A DNA stretch of 11,558 nt from an uncultured Clostridium sp. (GCA_947244675.1 CAMXLV010000046.1:1-11558), one strand, 5' to 3'; positions 1 to 8,865 are shown, counted from the first letter of the stretch. Numbers and translations are program-made. Notes: a model not told the origin generated them from the sequence alone.

Positions 1-13
1 TATTATTTGAATA

Positions 14-19
14 TATAAT
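14..19 (+). promoter_or_regulatory. probable -10 element of the rubrerythrin promoter
   Basis: A perfect TATAAT lies 38 bases before the rubrerythrin ATG. A -35 box at normal spacing would fall before the start of the window, so the promoter cannot be confirmed. The surrounding sequence is almost pure A/T, so a chance match is possible. Confidence 0.4.
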
Positions 20-51
20 AATACATAATAAAAAAACTAGGAGGAATAAAA

Positions 52-603
52 ATGAAAGCTTATGTATGTAAAGTATGTGGATATGTACATTTAGGAGAAG
101 AAGCACCTGAGAGATGTCCACAATGTGGAGCAGGAAAAGAAAAATTTGAAGAAAAAAAAGATGAAGGAGCTAATACTTATGTAGATGAACACAAAATAGG
201 GGTAGCACAAGGATTAGATGAAGAAGTAGTAAAAGGATTAAAAGATAACTTTATGGGAGAATGTACAGAAGTAGGAATGTATTTAGCAATGAGTCGTCAA
301 GCAGATAGAGAAGGATATCCAGAAATAGCAGAAGCATTTAAAAGATATGCTTTTGAAGAAGCAGAACATGCTGCAAAATTTGCAGAATTACTAGGAGAAG
401 TTGTATATCCAGACACTAAGAAAAATGTAACATTAAGAGCTGAAGCAGAATGTGGAGCTTGCAAAGGAAAAAAAGAATTAGCAACTAGAGCAAAAGAGTT
501 AGGATATGATGCAATTCATGACACTGTTCATGAAATGTGCAAAGATGAAGCAAGACATGGAAAAGGATTTGAAGGTTTATTAAAAAGATATTTTAATAAC
601 TAA
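52..603 (+). CDS. reverse rubrerythrin (N-terminal rubredoxin plus diiron ferritin-like domain)
   Basis: This 183-residue cytoplasmic protein is a rubrerythrin with reversed domain order. Rubrerythrins of this type act as NAD(P)H-dependent peroxidases in anaerobes, taking electrons through the rubredoxin iron to a diiron site that reduces hydrogen peroxide. The rubredoxin knuckles are C6-x2-C9 and C22-x2-C25. The ferritin-like part carries the iron ligands expected: E70/E73 in the first helix, E103-x2-H106, and E161 with E166-x2-H169. The order rubredoxin-then-ferritin matches the 'reverse rubrerythrin' of clostridia and the length is normal. An additional C134-x2-C137 pair lies between the ferritin helices. 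The start follows a perfect AGGAGG at 39-44, seven bases before the ATG. The gene is monocistronic within this view and ends at a hairpin terminator. Oxidative-stress control is likely from the family, but no operator is visible. Confidence 0.93.
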   Translation: MKAYVCKVCGYVHLGEEAPERCPQCGAGKEKFEEKKDEGANTYVDEHKIGVAQGLDEEVVKGLKDNFMGECTEVGMYLAMSRQADREGYPEIAEAFKRYAFEEAEHAAKFAELLGEVVYPDTKKNVTLRAEAECGACKGKKELATRAKELGYDAIHDTVHEMCKDEARHGKGFEGLLKRYFNN

Positions 604-637
604 TATAAATAGAATTTTTAGTTTTTCTCATATAATA

Positions 638-700
638 AAAAGGAGCATACAGAGTAACCTAAAAGGTTAAAATTTCTCAAGTATGCTCCTTTTGATTTTT
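638..700. terminator. two-tier hairpin terminator between convergent genes
   Basis: A perfect 13-bp inverted repeat pairs 638-650 (AAAAGGAGCATAC) with 681-693. Its 30-base loop contains a second perfect hairpin, 655-660 with 664-669 around an AAA loop. A T-rich run follows on the + strand, ending at the thioesterase stop codon. The A-rich left flank lets it work on the - strand too, so it probably ends both the rubrerythrin and the thioesterase transcripts. Confidence 0.85.
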
Positions 701-1117
701 TTATTGTTCTGTTATATTCATGAAAATTTCATGAAATGCTGGAATTTGTTTTTGCAAACGAATTGGTTTTAAATGCAAATCAGTAAAGCAATGTTTTGTT
801 TCTCCTGTTAATACTAAATCACCAGTTTTTTTATTTGTAACAGAATATCCCATTGTTAAACGAACACCATTAAAACTTTTTACAAAAGGAGTAATACAAA
901 TAGTATCATCAAAAGTGACATGTGATTTATAATCGCAATTTACTCCAAGTACAGGAATCATAACTCCTTTTGATTCAAAAGAGGAATAGGGCATATTATT
1001 TACAGCTAACATCTGGCATCTAGCTTCTTCTAAAAAACGAATGTAATTAGAATGATGGACTACCCCCATTCGATCTGTTTCATAATAATTAATTTTTCTT
1101 TCAAAAATAAAATTCAT
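701..1117 (-). CDS. acyl-CoA thioesterase, 4HBT/YbgC hotdog family
   Basis: This 138-residue cytoplasmic protein has the single hotdog fold of the 4-hydroxybenzoyl-CoA thioesterase family, which hydrolyses acyl-CoA (or acyl-ACP) thioesters. The signature is near the N-terminus: Y12-E-T-D15-R-M-G-V-V-H-H-S-N-Y25, where D15 matches the catalytic aspartate of the family and the following GVVHHSNY is the conserved helix start. The length is typical. The natural substrate cannot be told from sequence; YbgC/FadM-like and other acyl chains are all possible. The ATG follows a GGAAAGGA-type ribosome site. It is transcribed away from dnaE from its own promoter (1147-1175) and its stop codon abuts the terminator shared with the rubrerythrin gene. 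No in-frame CGG codon and no frame break. Confidence 0.88.
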   Translation of the reverse strand: MNFIFERKINYYETDRMGVVHHSNYIRFLEEARCQMLAVNNMPYSSFESKGVMIPVLGVNCDYKSHVTFDDTICITPFVKSFNGVRLTMGYSVTNKKTGDLVLTGETKHCFTDLHLKPIRLQKQIPAFHEIFMNITEQ

Positions 1118-1146
1118 GGTAATTCCATCCTTTCCAATTTTTAATC

Positions 1147-1175
1147 ATTATATCCAAAAAGCCAAAAAATTACAA
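1147..1175 (-). promoter_or_regulatory. sigma-A promoter of the thioesterase gene
   Basis: On the - strand, TTGTAA (1175-1170) is followed after 17 bases by a perfect TATAAT (1152-1147). It lies 30 bases before the thioesterase start, giving a short leader. Confidence 0.75.
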
Positions 1176-1210
1176 TCTTTTTATGAAAAATCATTTCTTG
1201 AAAAAAAAAC

Positions 1211-1235
1211 TATCACTTTTTAGTAAAAGGTGATA
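1211..1235. repeat. 12-bp near-perfect inverted repeat, candidate operator
   Basis: The arms are TATCACTTTTTA (1211-1222) and TAAAAGGTGATA (1224-1235) around the single base G1223, with 11 of 12 positions matching. The repeat covers the spacer and runs into the -10 of the dnaE promoter, where a bound repressor would block it. It lies upstream of both divergent promoters, so it is not in either transcript and is unlikely to be a terminator. I do not recognise the motif. Confidence 0.6.
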
Positions 1236-1239
1236 TAAT
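1211..1239 (+). promoter_or_regulatory. extended -10 promoter of dnaE
   Basis: TGATATAAT (1231-1239) is a perfect extended -10 element. At 17-base spacing the -35 position is TATCAC (1211-1216), a poor match, as is usual with extended -10 promoters. The start point would be near 1246, leaving a leader of about 55 bases. The ribosome site is AAGGAG (1283-1288), 12 bases before the ATG. Confidence 0.65.
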
Positions 1240-1300
1240 AAAACAAACATGGGGAGAATAGGAATCCCTTCTTTAGAAGAAAAAGGAGAGAAAAAGAAGA

Positions 1301-4300
1301 ATGGCAGATTTTGTGCATTTACATATACATAGTGAATTTAGCTTATTAGATGGAGCAAATCGAATCAAAGATTTGCCAGCAAGAGCAAAAGAATTAGGAA
1401 TGGATGCAATTGCAATTACAGATCATGGATCAATGTATGGAACGATAGATTTTTATAAAGCATGCAAAAAAGAAGGGGTTAAACCAATTATTGGTTGTGA
1501 AGTATATGTTGCACCACGAAGTCGTTTAGATAAAGAACCAAATATCGACAATCATTATAATCACTTAATACTATTAGCCAAAAATCAACAAGGGTATCAA
1601 AATTTAAGTAAATTAGTTTCTATTGGTTTTGTAGAAGGATATTATTACAAACCACGTATTGATTTAGAAGTTTTAGAAAAATATCATGAAGGATTAATTT
1701 GTTTGAGTGCTTGTTTAGCAGGCTCTGTTAACCAGGCTTTATTAAATGGAGAAAACGAAAAAGCAGAAGAAATTGCCCTATGGCACAAAAGAGTATTTGG
1801 AGAGGACTATTATATTGAAATTCAAAATAATGGTTTACAAGAACAAGTTTTAGCCAATCAAAAATTAGTAGCATTAGCTAAAAAATTAGACATTCCACTT
1901 GTTGCTACTAATGATGCCCATTATTTAAAAAAAGAAGATGCTTATAATCATGAGGTTTTATTGTGTATTCAAACAGGAAAAAGAATGAGTGATATGGATA
2001 GAATGCGTTTTGAAACAGATGAATTATATGTAAAATCGCCAGAAGAGATGATAGAATACTTTAAAGCTTTTCCAGAAGCAATTAAAAATACGGTGAAAAT
2101 TGCTAAACAATGTAATGTAGAATTTGAATTTGGGAATACCATCCTTCCTAATTATGATGTACCAGAGGGATTTAAAACCCATTATGATTATTTTAAAAAA
2201 TTATGTGATGATGGAATTAAAAAAAGATATGGAGAAAACCCATCCAAAGAAATTTTAGAAAGAATGGAATATGAGTTAGGTGTAATCCGAAAAATGGGAT
2301 ATGTAGATTATTTCTTAATTGTATGGGATTTTATTCATTATGCCAAAACAAATGGTATACCAGTAGGACCACGGGAGAGGATCTGGTGCTGGGTCAATTA
2401 TAGCATATGCTATTGAGATTACAGATATTGATCCTATGAAATATGGACTTCTTTTTGAGCGATTTTTAAATCCAGAAAGAATTAGTATGCCTGACTTTGA
2501 CGTTGACTTTTGTTATGAACATAGACAAGATGTGATAGATTATGTGTCTCAAAAATATGGGCATGACCATGTGTCCCAAATTATTACTTTTGGAACAATG
2601 GCTGCTAAAATGGTAATTAGAGATGTAGCAAGAGTATTAGATGTGCCATACTCAGAAGCAGATAGTTTAGCTAAAATGATTCCAAATGAATTACATATTA
2701 CCATAAAAAAAGCACTAGAACAAAATAAAGAATTAAAAGACAAATATGAAACAGAAGAAATGGTAAAAAAAGTATTAGATGTAGCTATGGCACTAGAAGG
2801 AATGCCAAGACAGGCATCTACCCATGCTTGCCGGAGTGGTAATTACTAAAGAGCCAGTTGATACCTATGTGCCATTATATGTTCGTGATGGGCAAATTTC
2901 AACACAGTACATCATGACAACCCTAGAAGAATTAGGGTTATTAAAAATGGACTTTTTAGGATTAAGAACCTTAACGGTTATACAAGACACTATTGATTTA
3001 GTCAAAGAAAATACAAAAATAGAAGTAGAATTTGACAAAGAAATGGCAGATCCAAAAGTATATAAGCTATGGCAAGAAGGAAAATCTTGCGGAATCTTCC
3101 AATTTGAATCACAAGGAATGACAAACTTTATGAAAGAATTAAAGCCAGATTGTTTAGAAGATTTAATTGCAGGAGTATCTTTATATAGACCAGGCCCAAT
3201 GGACCAAATCCCTAGATATGTAAAAGGAAAATTGAATCCAGGACATAATGAATATACTCATCCAAGTTTAGAGCCAATTCTAAATGTAACTTACGGATGT
3301 ATGGTATACCAAGAACAAGTTATGCAAATTGTACGTGATTTAGCAGGATATTCTTTGCGGAAGAGCAGATTTAGTAAGGCGTGCTATGGGAAAAAAGAAG
3401 TTAGAGGTTATGGCAAAAGAAAGAGAAATTTTTATTCATGGGCAACTAGATGAACAAGGAAATGTAGTTGTACCAGGTTGTATCAGAAATGGAATTGATG
3501 AAAAATCAGCCAACAAAATATTTGATGAAATGGCAGAATTTGCAAAATATGCTTTCAACAAATCCCATGCAGCCTGTTATGCCGTAATAGCTTATCGAAC
3601 TGCCTATTTAAAAGCCTATTATCCAGCTGAATTTATGGCAGCCACTTTAAACAGTTTTTTAGGAAATCTGGACAAAATTCCACAATATATTGATGAATGC
3701 AAATTATTAGGAATTGAGATTTTAAAGCCAGAAATCAACAAAAGTGAGACAAAATTCACTACAGAATATTTAACAGATTTTGGGACAGATGCAACAAAAG
3801 CTAATGAAAAAGCCAAAATTCGTTTCGGATTAGGAAGCATTAAAAATGTAGGGACGGTTCCAGTTAACAATATTGTAAAAGAAAGAAAGAAAAATGGACC
3901 TTATAAAAGTTTTACAGATTTTTGTGAAAGAATAGCTGAAGAATCTGTGAATAAAAAGTGTGTAGAAAGTTTGATAAAAGCAGGAGCATTTGACGAATTT
4001 GAACAAACAAGAAGTACGCTATTAGCTTCATTTGAGGGGATCATAGACACAATTCAAAACGGAAAGAAAAAAGGTTTAGATGGTCAAGTTTCGATGTTTG
4101 ATTTAGGGTCAGAAGAAGAAAAACAAGAAATGAATGAGATAAAATACAAATTTGAAGAATATGAAGAAATGTCTGATAAAGAGTTATTATCCATTGAAAA
4201 AGAAATGCTAGGCATATATTTATCTGGTCATCCGTTAGAAAATTTAAGAAACCAAATACAGGGACAAACAACAATTAACACCATCAATTTAAGAGCAATT

Positions 4301-4858
4301 GATGAACAGATGGCATCAAATATAGAAGAAAATGACTTAATTATGACAAAACAAAGTGGGAAATTAAAATATAAAGATGGGCAAAATGTAAAATATGCAG
4401 GAATTATCACATCTATAAAAAAGAAATATACCAAAAACAATAAAATTATGGCTTTTGTTAGTATAGAAGACTTGTATGGAGTGGCAGAAGTAATTGTATT
4501 TGAAAATGCTTATATTAATGCTGGTAAAAGCTTAGTAGAAGAAAACATAGTTATGGTAGAAGGACGCTTAAGTATTCGAGAAGATGATACAACAACAATT
4601 ATTGCCAATGAAATAAAAGATTTTGGAGAGCAAAAGCAAAAAATTTTCACATTAGATATTACAAAAGCAACAGAAGAACAAAAAGATAAATTAAGAGGTG
4701 CATTGCGTTATTTTAGTGGAGATAAAAATAATATCAATGTTCAAATTAAGATAGAAGGAGAAACTAAATCTTGTGGACAAATTTATTTAACGGATCAAAT
4801 AGCGAAAGTTTTTCAAGAAATTTTAGGAGAAGAAAGGGTTTGGATGGATGAAAATTAG
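1301..4858 (+). CDS. dnaE: DNA polymerase III alpha subunit DnaE, split by three +1 shifts at in-frame CGG
   Basis: DnaE extends DNA chains in the replisome. Reading +1 at 2372, 2832 and 3358 gives one continuous 1184-residue protein of normal length. The N-terminal PHP domain begins HLHIHSEFSLLDG (from residue 6). The polymerase has PGRGSGAGS near 356-364, catalytic aspartates D398 and D400 in PDFDVDF, and the third in KMDFLGLRTL (D550). SLGRADLVRRAMGKKK follows near 684. The C-terminal part carries the OB-fold region, from about residue 980. Each break falls inside a highly conserved motif (glycines 358, 511 and 686), and both flanks fit the family without loss or gain of residues. A replicative polymerase is not expected to decay this way, so recoding or systematic sequence error is more likely than a pseudogene. 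Unshifted ribosomes would stop after 14, 4 and 31 codons, CGG included. The last 11 bases overlap the next gene. Confidence 0.93.
2372..2375 (+). other. in-frame CGG at +1 frame transition, site 1 (dnaE)
   Basis: Zero frame reads GGA CCA CGG GAG; skipping C2372 gives CCA GGG AGA GGA, restoring Pro-Gly-Arg-Gly-Ser, an almost invariant DnaE motif. The P-site codon is CCA. The zero-frame stop is TGA at 2414. Confidence 0.9.
2832..2835 (+). other. in-frame CGG at +1 frame transition, site 2 (dnaE)
   Basis: Zero frame reads CAT GCT TGC CGG AGT; skipping C2832 gives TGC GGA GTG GTA, that is His-Ala-Cys-Gly-Val-Val. Removing a T at 2828/2829 instead would give His-Ala-Ala-Gly, the commoner form in Firmicutes, so the extra base is not uniquely placed here. 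The zero-frame stop follows four codons later, CGG included. Confidence 0.85.
3358..3361 (+). other. in-frame CGG at +1 frame transition, site 3 (dnaE)
   Basis: Zero frame reads TCT TTG CGG AAG; skipping C3358 gives TTG GGA AGA GCA GAT, restoring Ser-Leu-Gly-Arg-Ala-Asp, a strongly conserved DnaE stretch. The zero-frame stop is TGA at 3451. Confidence 0.9.
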
Positions 4859-5822
4859 TATAGAAGAAATTATAAAAAATAGTCCCCAAAATTTAGAGCC
4901 ATTAGAGCAAGTAAGATATTTTTATTTACAATTAGGAAATATTTTGTCCTATAATAGAGACTACTTAAATATAAGCAATCCAACCATATTAAGAGATATA
5001 TATGAAGTTTATATAACTATTGATATGATTGAAAAGGGAGATTACCAAAATAAAATTAATGCAATTTGTAAACAACATGCGCAAGTTTTGTGTGATACTT
5101 TAAATAAAAGTAAAGAAAGAAACATAAAAGCTAGAACCGTAGGATATGTAGAAGGAGAAGAAAATCATATAGAAGTAGTAGTGGAAATAGAAGGAGAAAA
5201 TTATAATTTAAATATTAATAGAGATCTTTATAAGATACAAAAAGGTATGAAAACAAAGGGATTTGCTAAACGAGATAGAGCACTTGATGGAACAATATGT
5301 AAGATATTAGAGGAAGAAGAAATTCAAAAGATGGATGAAAAAATAGGTTACTGCCAATATGGTATGTATATGGATGACATGATCCAAATGCTAAGAAAAG
5401 ATATGGAAGAAGAGCAAAATTGGGAACAATTTAATAAAGGAGAGAAAAAAGATTCTGTATTTCAATACAAAATAGATTTTATCTTTAAACATTTAAAAAA
5501 TAATCAATTAGAAAAAGATGAAATGGGAATATATGAGCTAGATAAATATTATAGAAAATTATATGGGAGTTTATTAACAGAAGAAGAGAAAAAAGAGAAC
5601 AAATTGGTGAATATTGACATCAAAATAAATGAACAAGGCAAAAACCAACAAAGCTTATTATATGAAATACGAATGAAAAATCAAAATTTGTATTATATAT
5701 ATGATACAAAAGAAAAGGCATTTGTAGAAATAACAAAAGAAAAAATTGTAGCGATGTATGAAAATGGTGTATTAGAATATGAAACAGCAAAGCCAATAAA
5801 ATTAGAAGGAAATAGTAGATAA
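4848..5822 (+). CDS. uncharacterised protein with a transglutaminase-like core
   Basis: I do not recognise this 324-residue soluble protein by name; it has no signal peptide or membrane segment. Residues 70-126 resemble a transglutaminase/cysteine-protease-like core: C74 at a helix start (ICKQHAQVLCDTLN), a short loop ending in AR-x-VGY, then H107 followed by the strand EVVVEIEGENYNLN. In active enzymes the third position is an aspartate; here the aligned residue appears to be N122, so activity is uncertain. The remaining two thirds are rich in Lys and Glu, with the last 100 residues predicted as strand-rich and unrelated to anything I know. Its ATG overlaps the last 11 bases of dnaE, so it is very likely co-transcribed and translationally coupled to it. 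It has no in-frame CGG. The fold assignment is an inference from a weak motif. Confidence 0.7.
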   Translation: MKISIEEIIKNSPQNLEPLEQVRYFYLQLGNILSYNRDYLNISNPTILRDIYEVYITIDMIEKGDYQNKINAICKQHAQVLCDTLNKSKERNIKARTVGYVEGEENHIEVVVEIEGENYNLNINRDLYKIQKGMKTKGFAKRDRALDGTICKILEEEEIQKMDEKIGYCQYGMYMDDMIQMLRKDMEEEQNWEQFNKGEKKDSVFQYKIDFIFKHLKNNQLEKDEMGIYELDKYYRKLYGSLLTEEEKKENKLVNIDIKINEQGKNQQSLLYEIRMKNQNLYYIYDTKEKAFVEITKEKIVAMYENGVLEYETAKPIKLEGNSR

Positions 5823-5830
5823 CCAAAATT

Positions 5831-5859
5831 TTGACAAAAGTAACATAATCTTGTATAAT
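5831..5859 (+). promoter_or_regulatory. consensus sigma-A promoter of the small gene
   Basis: TTGACA (5831-5836) and TATAAT (5854-5859) are both perfect, with the ideal 17-base spacer. Transcription should start near 5866, giving a leader of about 70 bases before the preferred ATG at 5936. This is one of the strongest promoters in the window. Confidence 0.85.
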
Positions 5860-5863
5860 GGAT

Positions 5864-5904
5864 TAGTACAAAATAGTACAAATGCCATAGATACTATGTA
5901 TGGC
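5864..5904 (+). repeat. tandem 10-mer and nested hairpin in the leader of the small gene
   Basis: TAGTACAAA occurs twice with a 10-base period (5864-5883). Directly after it, GCCATA (5884-5889) pairs with TATGGC (5899-5904), or alternatively CATAG (5886-5890) pairs with CTATG (5894-5898). Both lie at or just after the predicted transcription start, so they could be an operator or an RNA element. No known motif is recognised. Confidence 0.45.
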
Positions 5905-5935
5905 AAAAAGAATAACAAAAGAAAGGGGTAAAAAA

Positions 5936-6187
5936 ATGGGGAGCAATGTTTTGAGAGAAAGGGCAAGGATAAAAATAATTAGGCTAAGACAATTAGCATC
6001 CTTGTCTGAGGAAAAAGAATATGAACCTAGGAGACTGTTCAAAGAAATAGAACAGGATCCTAGGTGTAATCAAATTTTCCACAACTCCTATGTGGTTGTG
6101 GAAGATGAGAAGATTGTTGAATATTATAATGAACATATTCGGCAATCAAGCTTGTCCAAAAGGAACAAGCAAAGACTTCTCATCTAA
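5936..6187 (+). CDS. small basic protein of unknown function
   Basis: I do not recognise this 83-residue basic protein. An in-frame ATG at 5900 would give 95 residues, but the AAGGGG ribosome site at 5923-5928 is spaced seven bases from 5936, and 5900 lies in a hairpin, so 5936 is preferred. The N-terminal half (VLRERARIKIIRLRQLASLSEEKEYEP) looks helical and positively charged; the tail is basic too. It has no membrane segment or metal motif. It is a single-gene unit with a consensus promoter and its own terminator. Codon choice differs from the neighbours: AGG arginine is frequent, and it has the only in-frame CGG (6140-6142, codon 69) not at a frame break. A +1 shift there would read through the terminator hairpin, so CGG is probably read as an amino acid or the gene is a recent arrival. 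Confidence 0.6.
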   Translation: MGSNVLRERARIKIIRLRQLASLSEEKEYEPRRLFKEIEQDPRCNQIFHNSYVVVEDEKIVEYYNEHIRQSSLSKRNKQRLLI

Positions 6188-6212
6188 GAACCCCTTTCTG
6201 GGGTTCTTTTTT
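6187..6212 (+). terminator. intrinsic terminator of the small gene
   Basis: AGAACCCC (6187-6194) pairs perfectly with GGGGTTCT (6200-6207) around a five-base loop, followed by a run of T to 6212. It overlaps the TAA of the small gene. The ATPase on the other strand ends at 6211 and may share the hairpin, though its U-run would be weak. Confidence 0.9.
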
Positions 6213-8824
6213 AAATCCATTCACCATATTTTTTTCTATAAATCTTTTTAGCAAAAATAGCTACAAAACAATAAAGAATAGTGATAACAAAAATCATAAC
6301 AATATATTTAAAAGCAATTGGAACTAATCCAATTAAATTTCCTAATGCTGTGAAAGGAACTAAAATGCCAATCAAAATCAAAGAGATAGAAGAAATATAG
6401 ACAGCTCTGTGGGCATTGCTTTGTACAAAAGGTAACTTAGCAGTTCTTATGATGTGCATACCAACCAAATTAGAAGTAATACTATAACTAAACCAAATTG
6501 TTTGGAATAAAGCAACATCACGTATTCTAAAAATAAACCAAAGAGAAGCAAAAACTAGCATATCAAAAGCAGAACTAAGAGGTCCCATAAAAAACATAAA
6601 ATGTTTTAAACTTTTAATAGAAAAAGACTTTGGTTGTTGCAAGGATTCTTTATCTACATGATCAAAAGGTAAAGTTAATTGTCCAAAATCATAAAGCAAA
6701 CCTTCTACCAATAATTGAATAGGTGTTTCTGGTAGAAAAGGAAGTAAAACACTAGCAATAATTACAGAAACCACTTCACCAAAATTAAAACTAGTAGCTA
6801 ATTTAATATATTTCATCAAATTTACATACGTACGGCGACCTTCAGTTACACCATCTAATAAAACATTCAAATCTTTTTCAAGTAAAATAATATCAGCAGC
6901 TTCTTTGGCAATATCAACAGCAGTATCAACAGAAATACCAACATCAGAATTAGTAAGAGAGGGGCTATCATTAATACCATCACCCATATAACCAACCACA
7001 TTACCAGATTCTTTTAACAATCTGACTAGCCTAGCTTTTTGAATAGGAGATAGTTTGGCAAAAATATTAGTCTTTTTCAATAAGCGTAAAACAGCCATAT
7101 CTGACAATTTATCTAACTTACTTCCGAAGTACAATATTTTTAGATTGAATGCCCACTTTATTACAAATACATCTTGTTACCTCAGCATTATCGCCAGTTA
7201 AAACAATAACTCGAATACCAGCATGATTTAATTTTTCAATAGATTCTTTTGCACTTTCTTTTGGTGGATCTAAAAATCCAATAAAGCCTAATAAGATCAT
7301 ATTTTTTTCATCAGAAACTTGAAAATGATTGATGGTATTAATATCATTTTTTTGGCAAACAGCTACTACACGTAATCCTTGTTCATTTAATTCTTTACTA
7401 ATTTTTCGGATATTTTCCTTTATTTCTTTGGTAATTGGTGAAACTTCTCCTTTATAATCCACCATAGTACAAATGCTTAAAATTTCTTCTACAGCACCTT
7501 TGGTAATTAGTTGTTTTTTGTTACCATCACTTACTACAACTGACAAACGTCTTCGAGAAAAGTCAAAAGGAATTTCATCAACTTTTTGATATTTTTCAAT
7601 AAGATTAGCCATATCATTTTCTAAACCTCTTTTAATAACAGCTTCATCAATATTTCCTTTTAATCCAGTTTGAAAATTGGCATTTAAAAAAGCATGTTTT
7701 AATACTCTTAAATCTTCATTGCCATTAATATCTAAGTATTTTTCAAGTACAATTTTATCCTCAGTCAAAGTTCCTGTCTTATCAGTACATAAAATATTCA
7801 TAGCACCAAAATTTTGAATAGAATCTAATTTTTTTACAATTGTTTTTTTCTTAGACATTCGGACAGCACCTTTTGATAAGCTAGAAGATAGGATCACTGG
7901 CAATAAAAGAGGCGTAATTCCAATTGCAATGGCAACAGCAAAAGTAAAAGCTGTTATAATATCATGTTTCCAAGCATTTAATAAAAATACAATAGGAATC
8001 ATAATTACCATAAAGCGAATTAGCAAACGACTAATATTTTCGATTCCTTTTTGAAAGGCTGTTTTTGGCTTTCCTGTAGTTAAAGTATTAGCAACTTTTC
8101 CAAAGTAAGTAGAATCAGCTGTTTTTATAACAACTGCTTTGGCACTACCAGAAATAACATTGGTTCCCATAAAGCAGATAGTATCTAAATCAGAAAGACT
8201 GTCAAGATTTTCTATTGACAAATCAGAGGTAACAGTTTTTTTTACGCTATCAGATTCACCAGTTAAAGAAGATTGTCCAACATATAAATCTTTTGCTTCG
8301 ATGACTCTTAAATCGGCTGGAATCATACTTCCAGCTGATAAAATAACAACATCTCCTAATGTTACTTGAGAGATAGGAATTTCTATTTTTTTGCCATCGC
8401 GAATAACAGTTGTGGTAGTGGCTACTAATTGCTTTAGTTCTTCTGCTGCTTTGTTAGAACGAAATTCTTCAAAAAAGTCTAGCAAAGTACTAGCTAATAC
8501 TAAGATAGCGATTACAAGAATATTAGCATAACTAGGTGTTGGGGGTAAGTAAATATCAGTATAAATTAAAATAGCTACAATACCAAGTAAAATACAGTTA
8601 AAAGGAGTAAAAAGACTATCAAAAAAATAATGATACCATTTTTTGGGTTTAGCTTGTTTAATTTCATTTAAACCAAAAGTTTGCAAATTTTTTTGTGCTT
8701 CAAGAGAAGAGAGTCCTTCAGCCTTTACTTGATATTTTTGCAAAAATTCTTCCTTAGGAAGTGTTGCTTCTAAACCATATAATTTAGTAATATCCACTTC
8801 ATCTTTTATCATATTATTAGACAA
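6211..8824 (-). CDS. P3B (MgtA-type) P-type ATPase, split by a +1 shift at in-frame CGG
   Basis: This integral membrane pump couples ATP hydrolysis to cation transport; sequence order and motifs place it nearest to MgtA magnesium importers. Skipping one base at 7126 joins the parts into an 870-residue protein of normal length. Visible are the actuator motif TGES (188-191), phosphorylation motif DKTGTLT with D348, TGDN (543-546), the hinge GDGIND (614-619), and membrane helices before and after, with several in the C-terminal third. Two ion-site motifs differ from MgtA: the usual TPEMLP in helix M4 reads TPLLLP (304-309) and the usual QNLLYD-like motif reads VEGLLYDFGQ (706-715), so the ion may not be magnesium. 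The start is a TTG at 8824, supported by GGAG ten bases upstream; the next ATG is four codons in. Zero-frame translation would stop after CGG AAG. Confidence 0.85.
7123..7126 (-). other. in-frame CGG at +1 frame transition, site 4 (P-type ATPase)
   Basis: On the coding (-) strand zero frame reads GTA CTT CGG AAG TAA; skipping the C (G7126 on the + strand) gives CTT GGA AGT AAG, restoring the Leu-Gly-Ser of the family. CTT before a starved AGG or CGG-type codon is the arrangement known from yeast Ty1 shifting. It is the only CGG in this gene. Confidence 0.88.
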
Positions 8825-8856
8825 ATTGAATCATCTCCATTTTTTAAACTATAAAA

Positions 8857-8865
8857 ATTATACCA
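8857..8865 (-). promoter_or_regulatory. extended -10 promoter of the ATPase gene
   Basis: The - strand carries TGGTATAAT (8865-8857), a perfect extended -10. The -35 region is weak (TTGAAC at 15-base spacing is the best I see). It lies about 33 bases before the TTG start, with GGAG at 8838-8835. Confidence 0.6.

Noticed and set aside
2549..2743. - strand open frame inside dnaE
   Set aside because: It lies wholly within a strongly conserved coding region on the other strand, has no ribosome site, and encodes a low-complexity hydrophobic shadow. The same holds for the - strand frames at 3619, 4041, 4228, 5620, 5693, 9169 and 9757, and the + strand frame at 8139.
1301..4858. dnaE as a pseudogene or as four separate genes
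   Set aside because: The four pieces join without gaps or overlaps in protein sequence, all catalytic residues are kept, and the breaks share one signature. Random decay would not give that.
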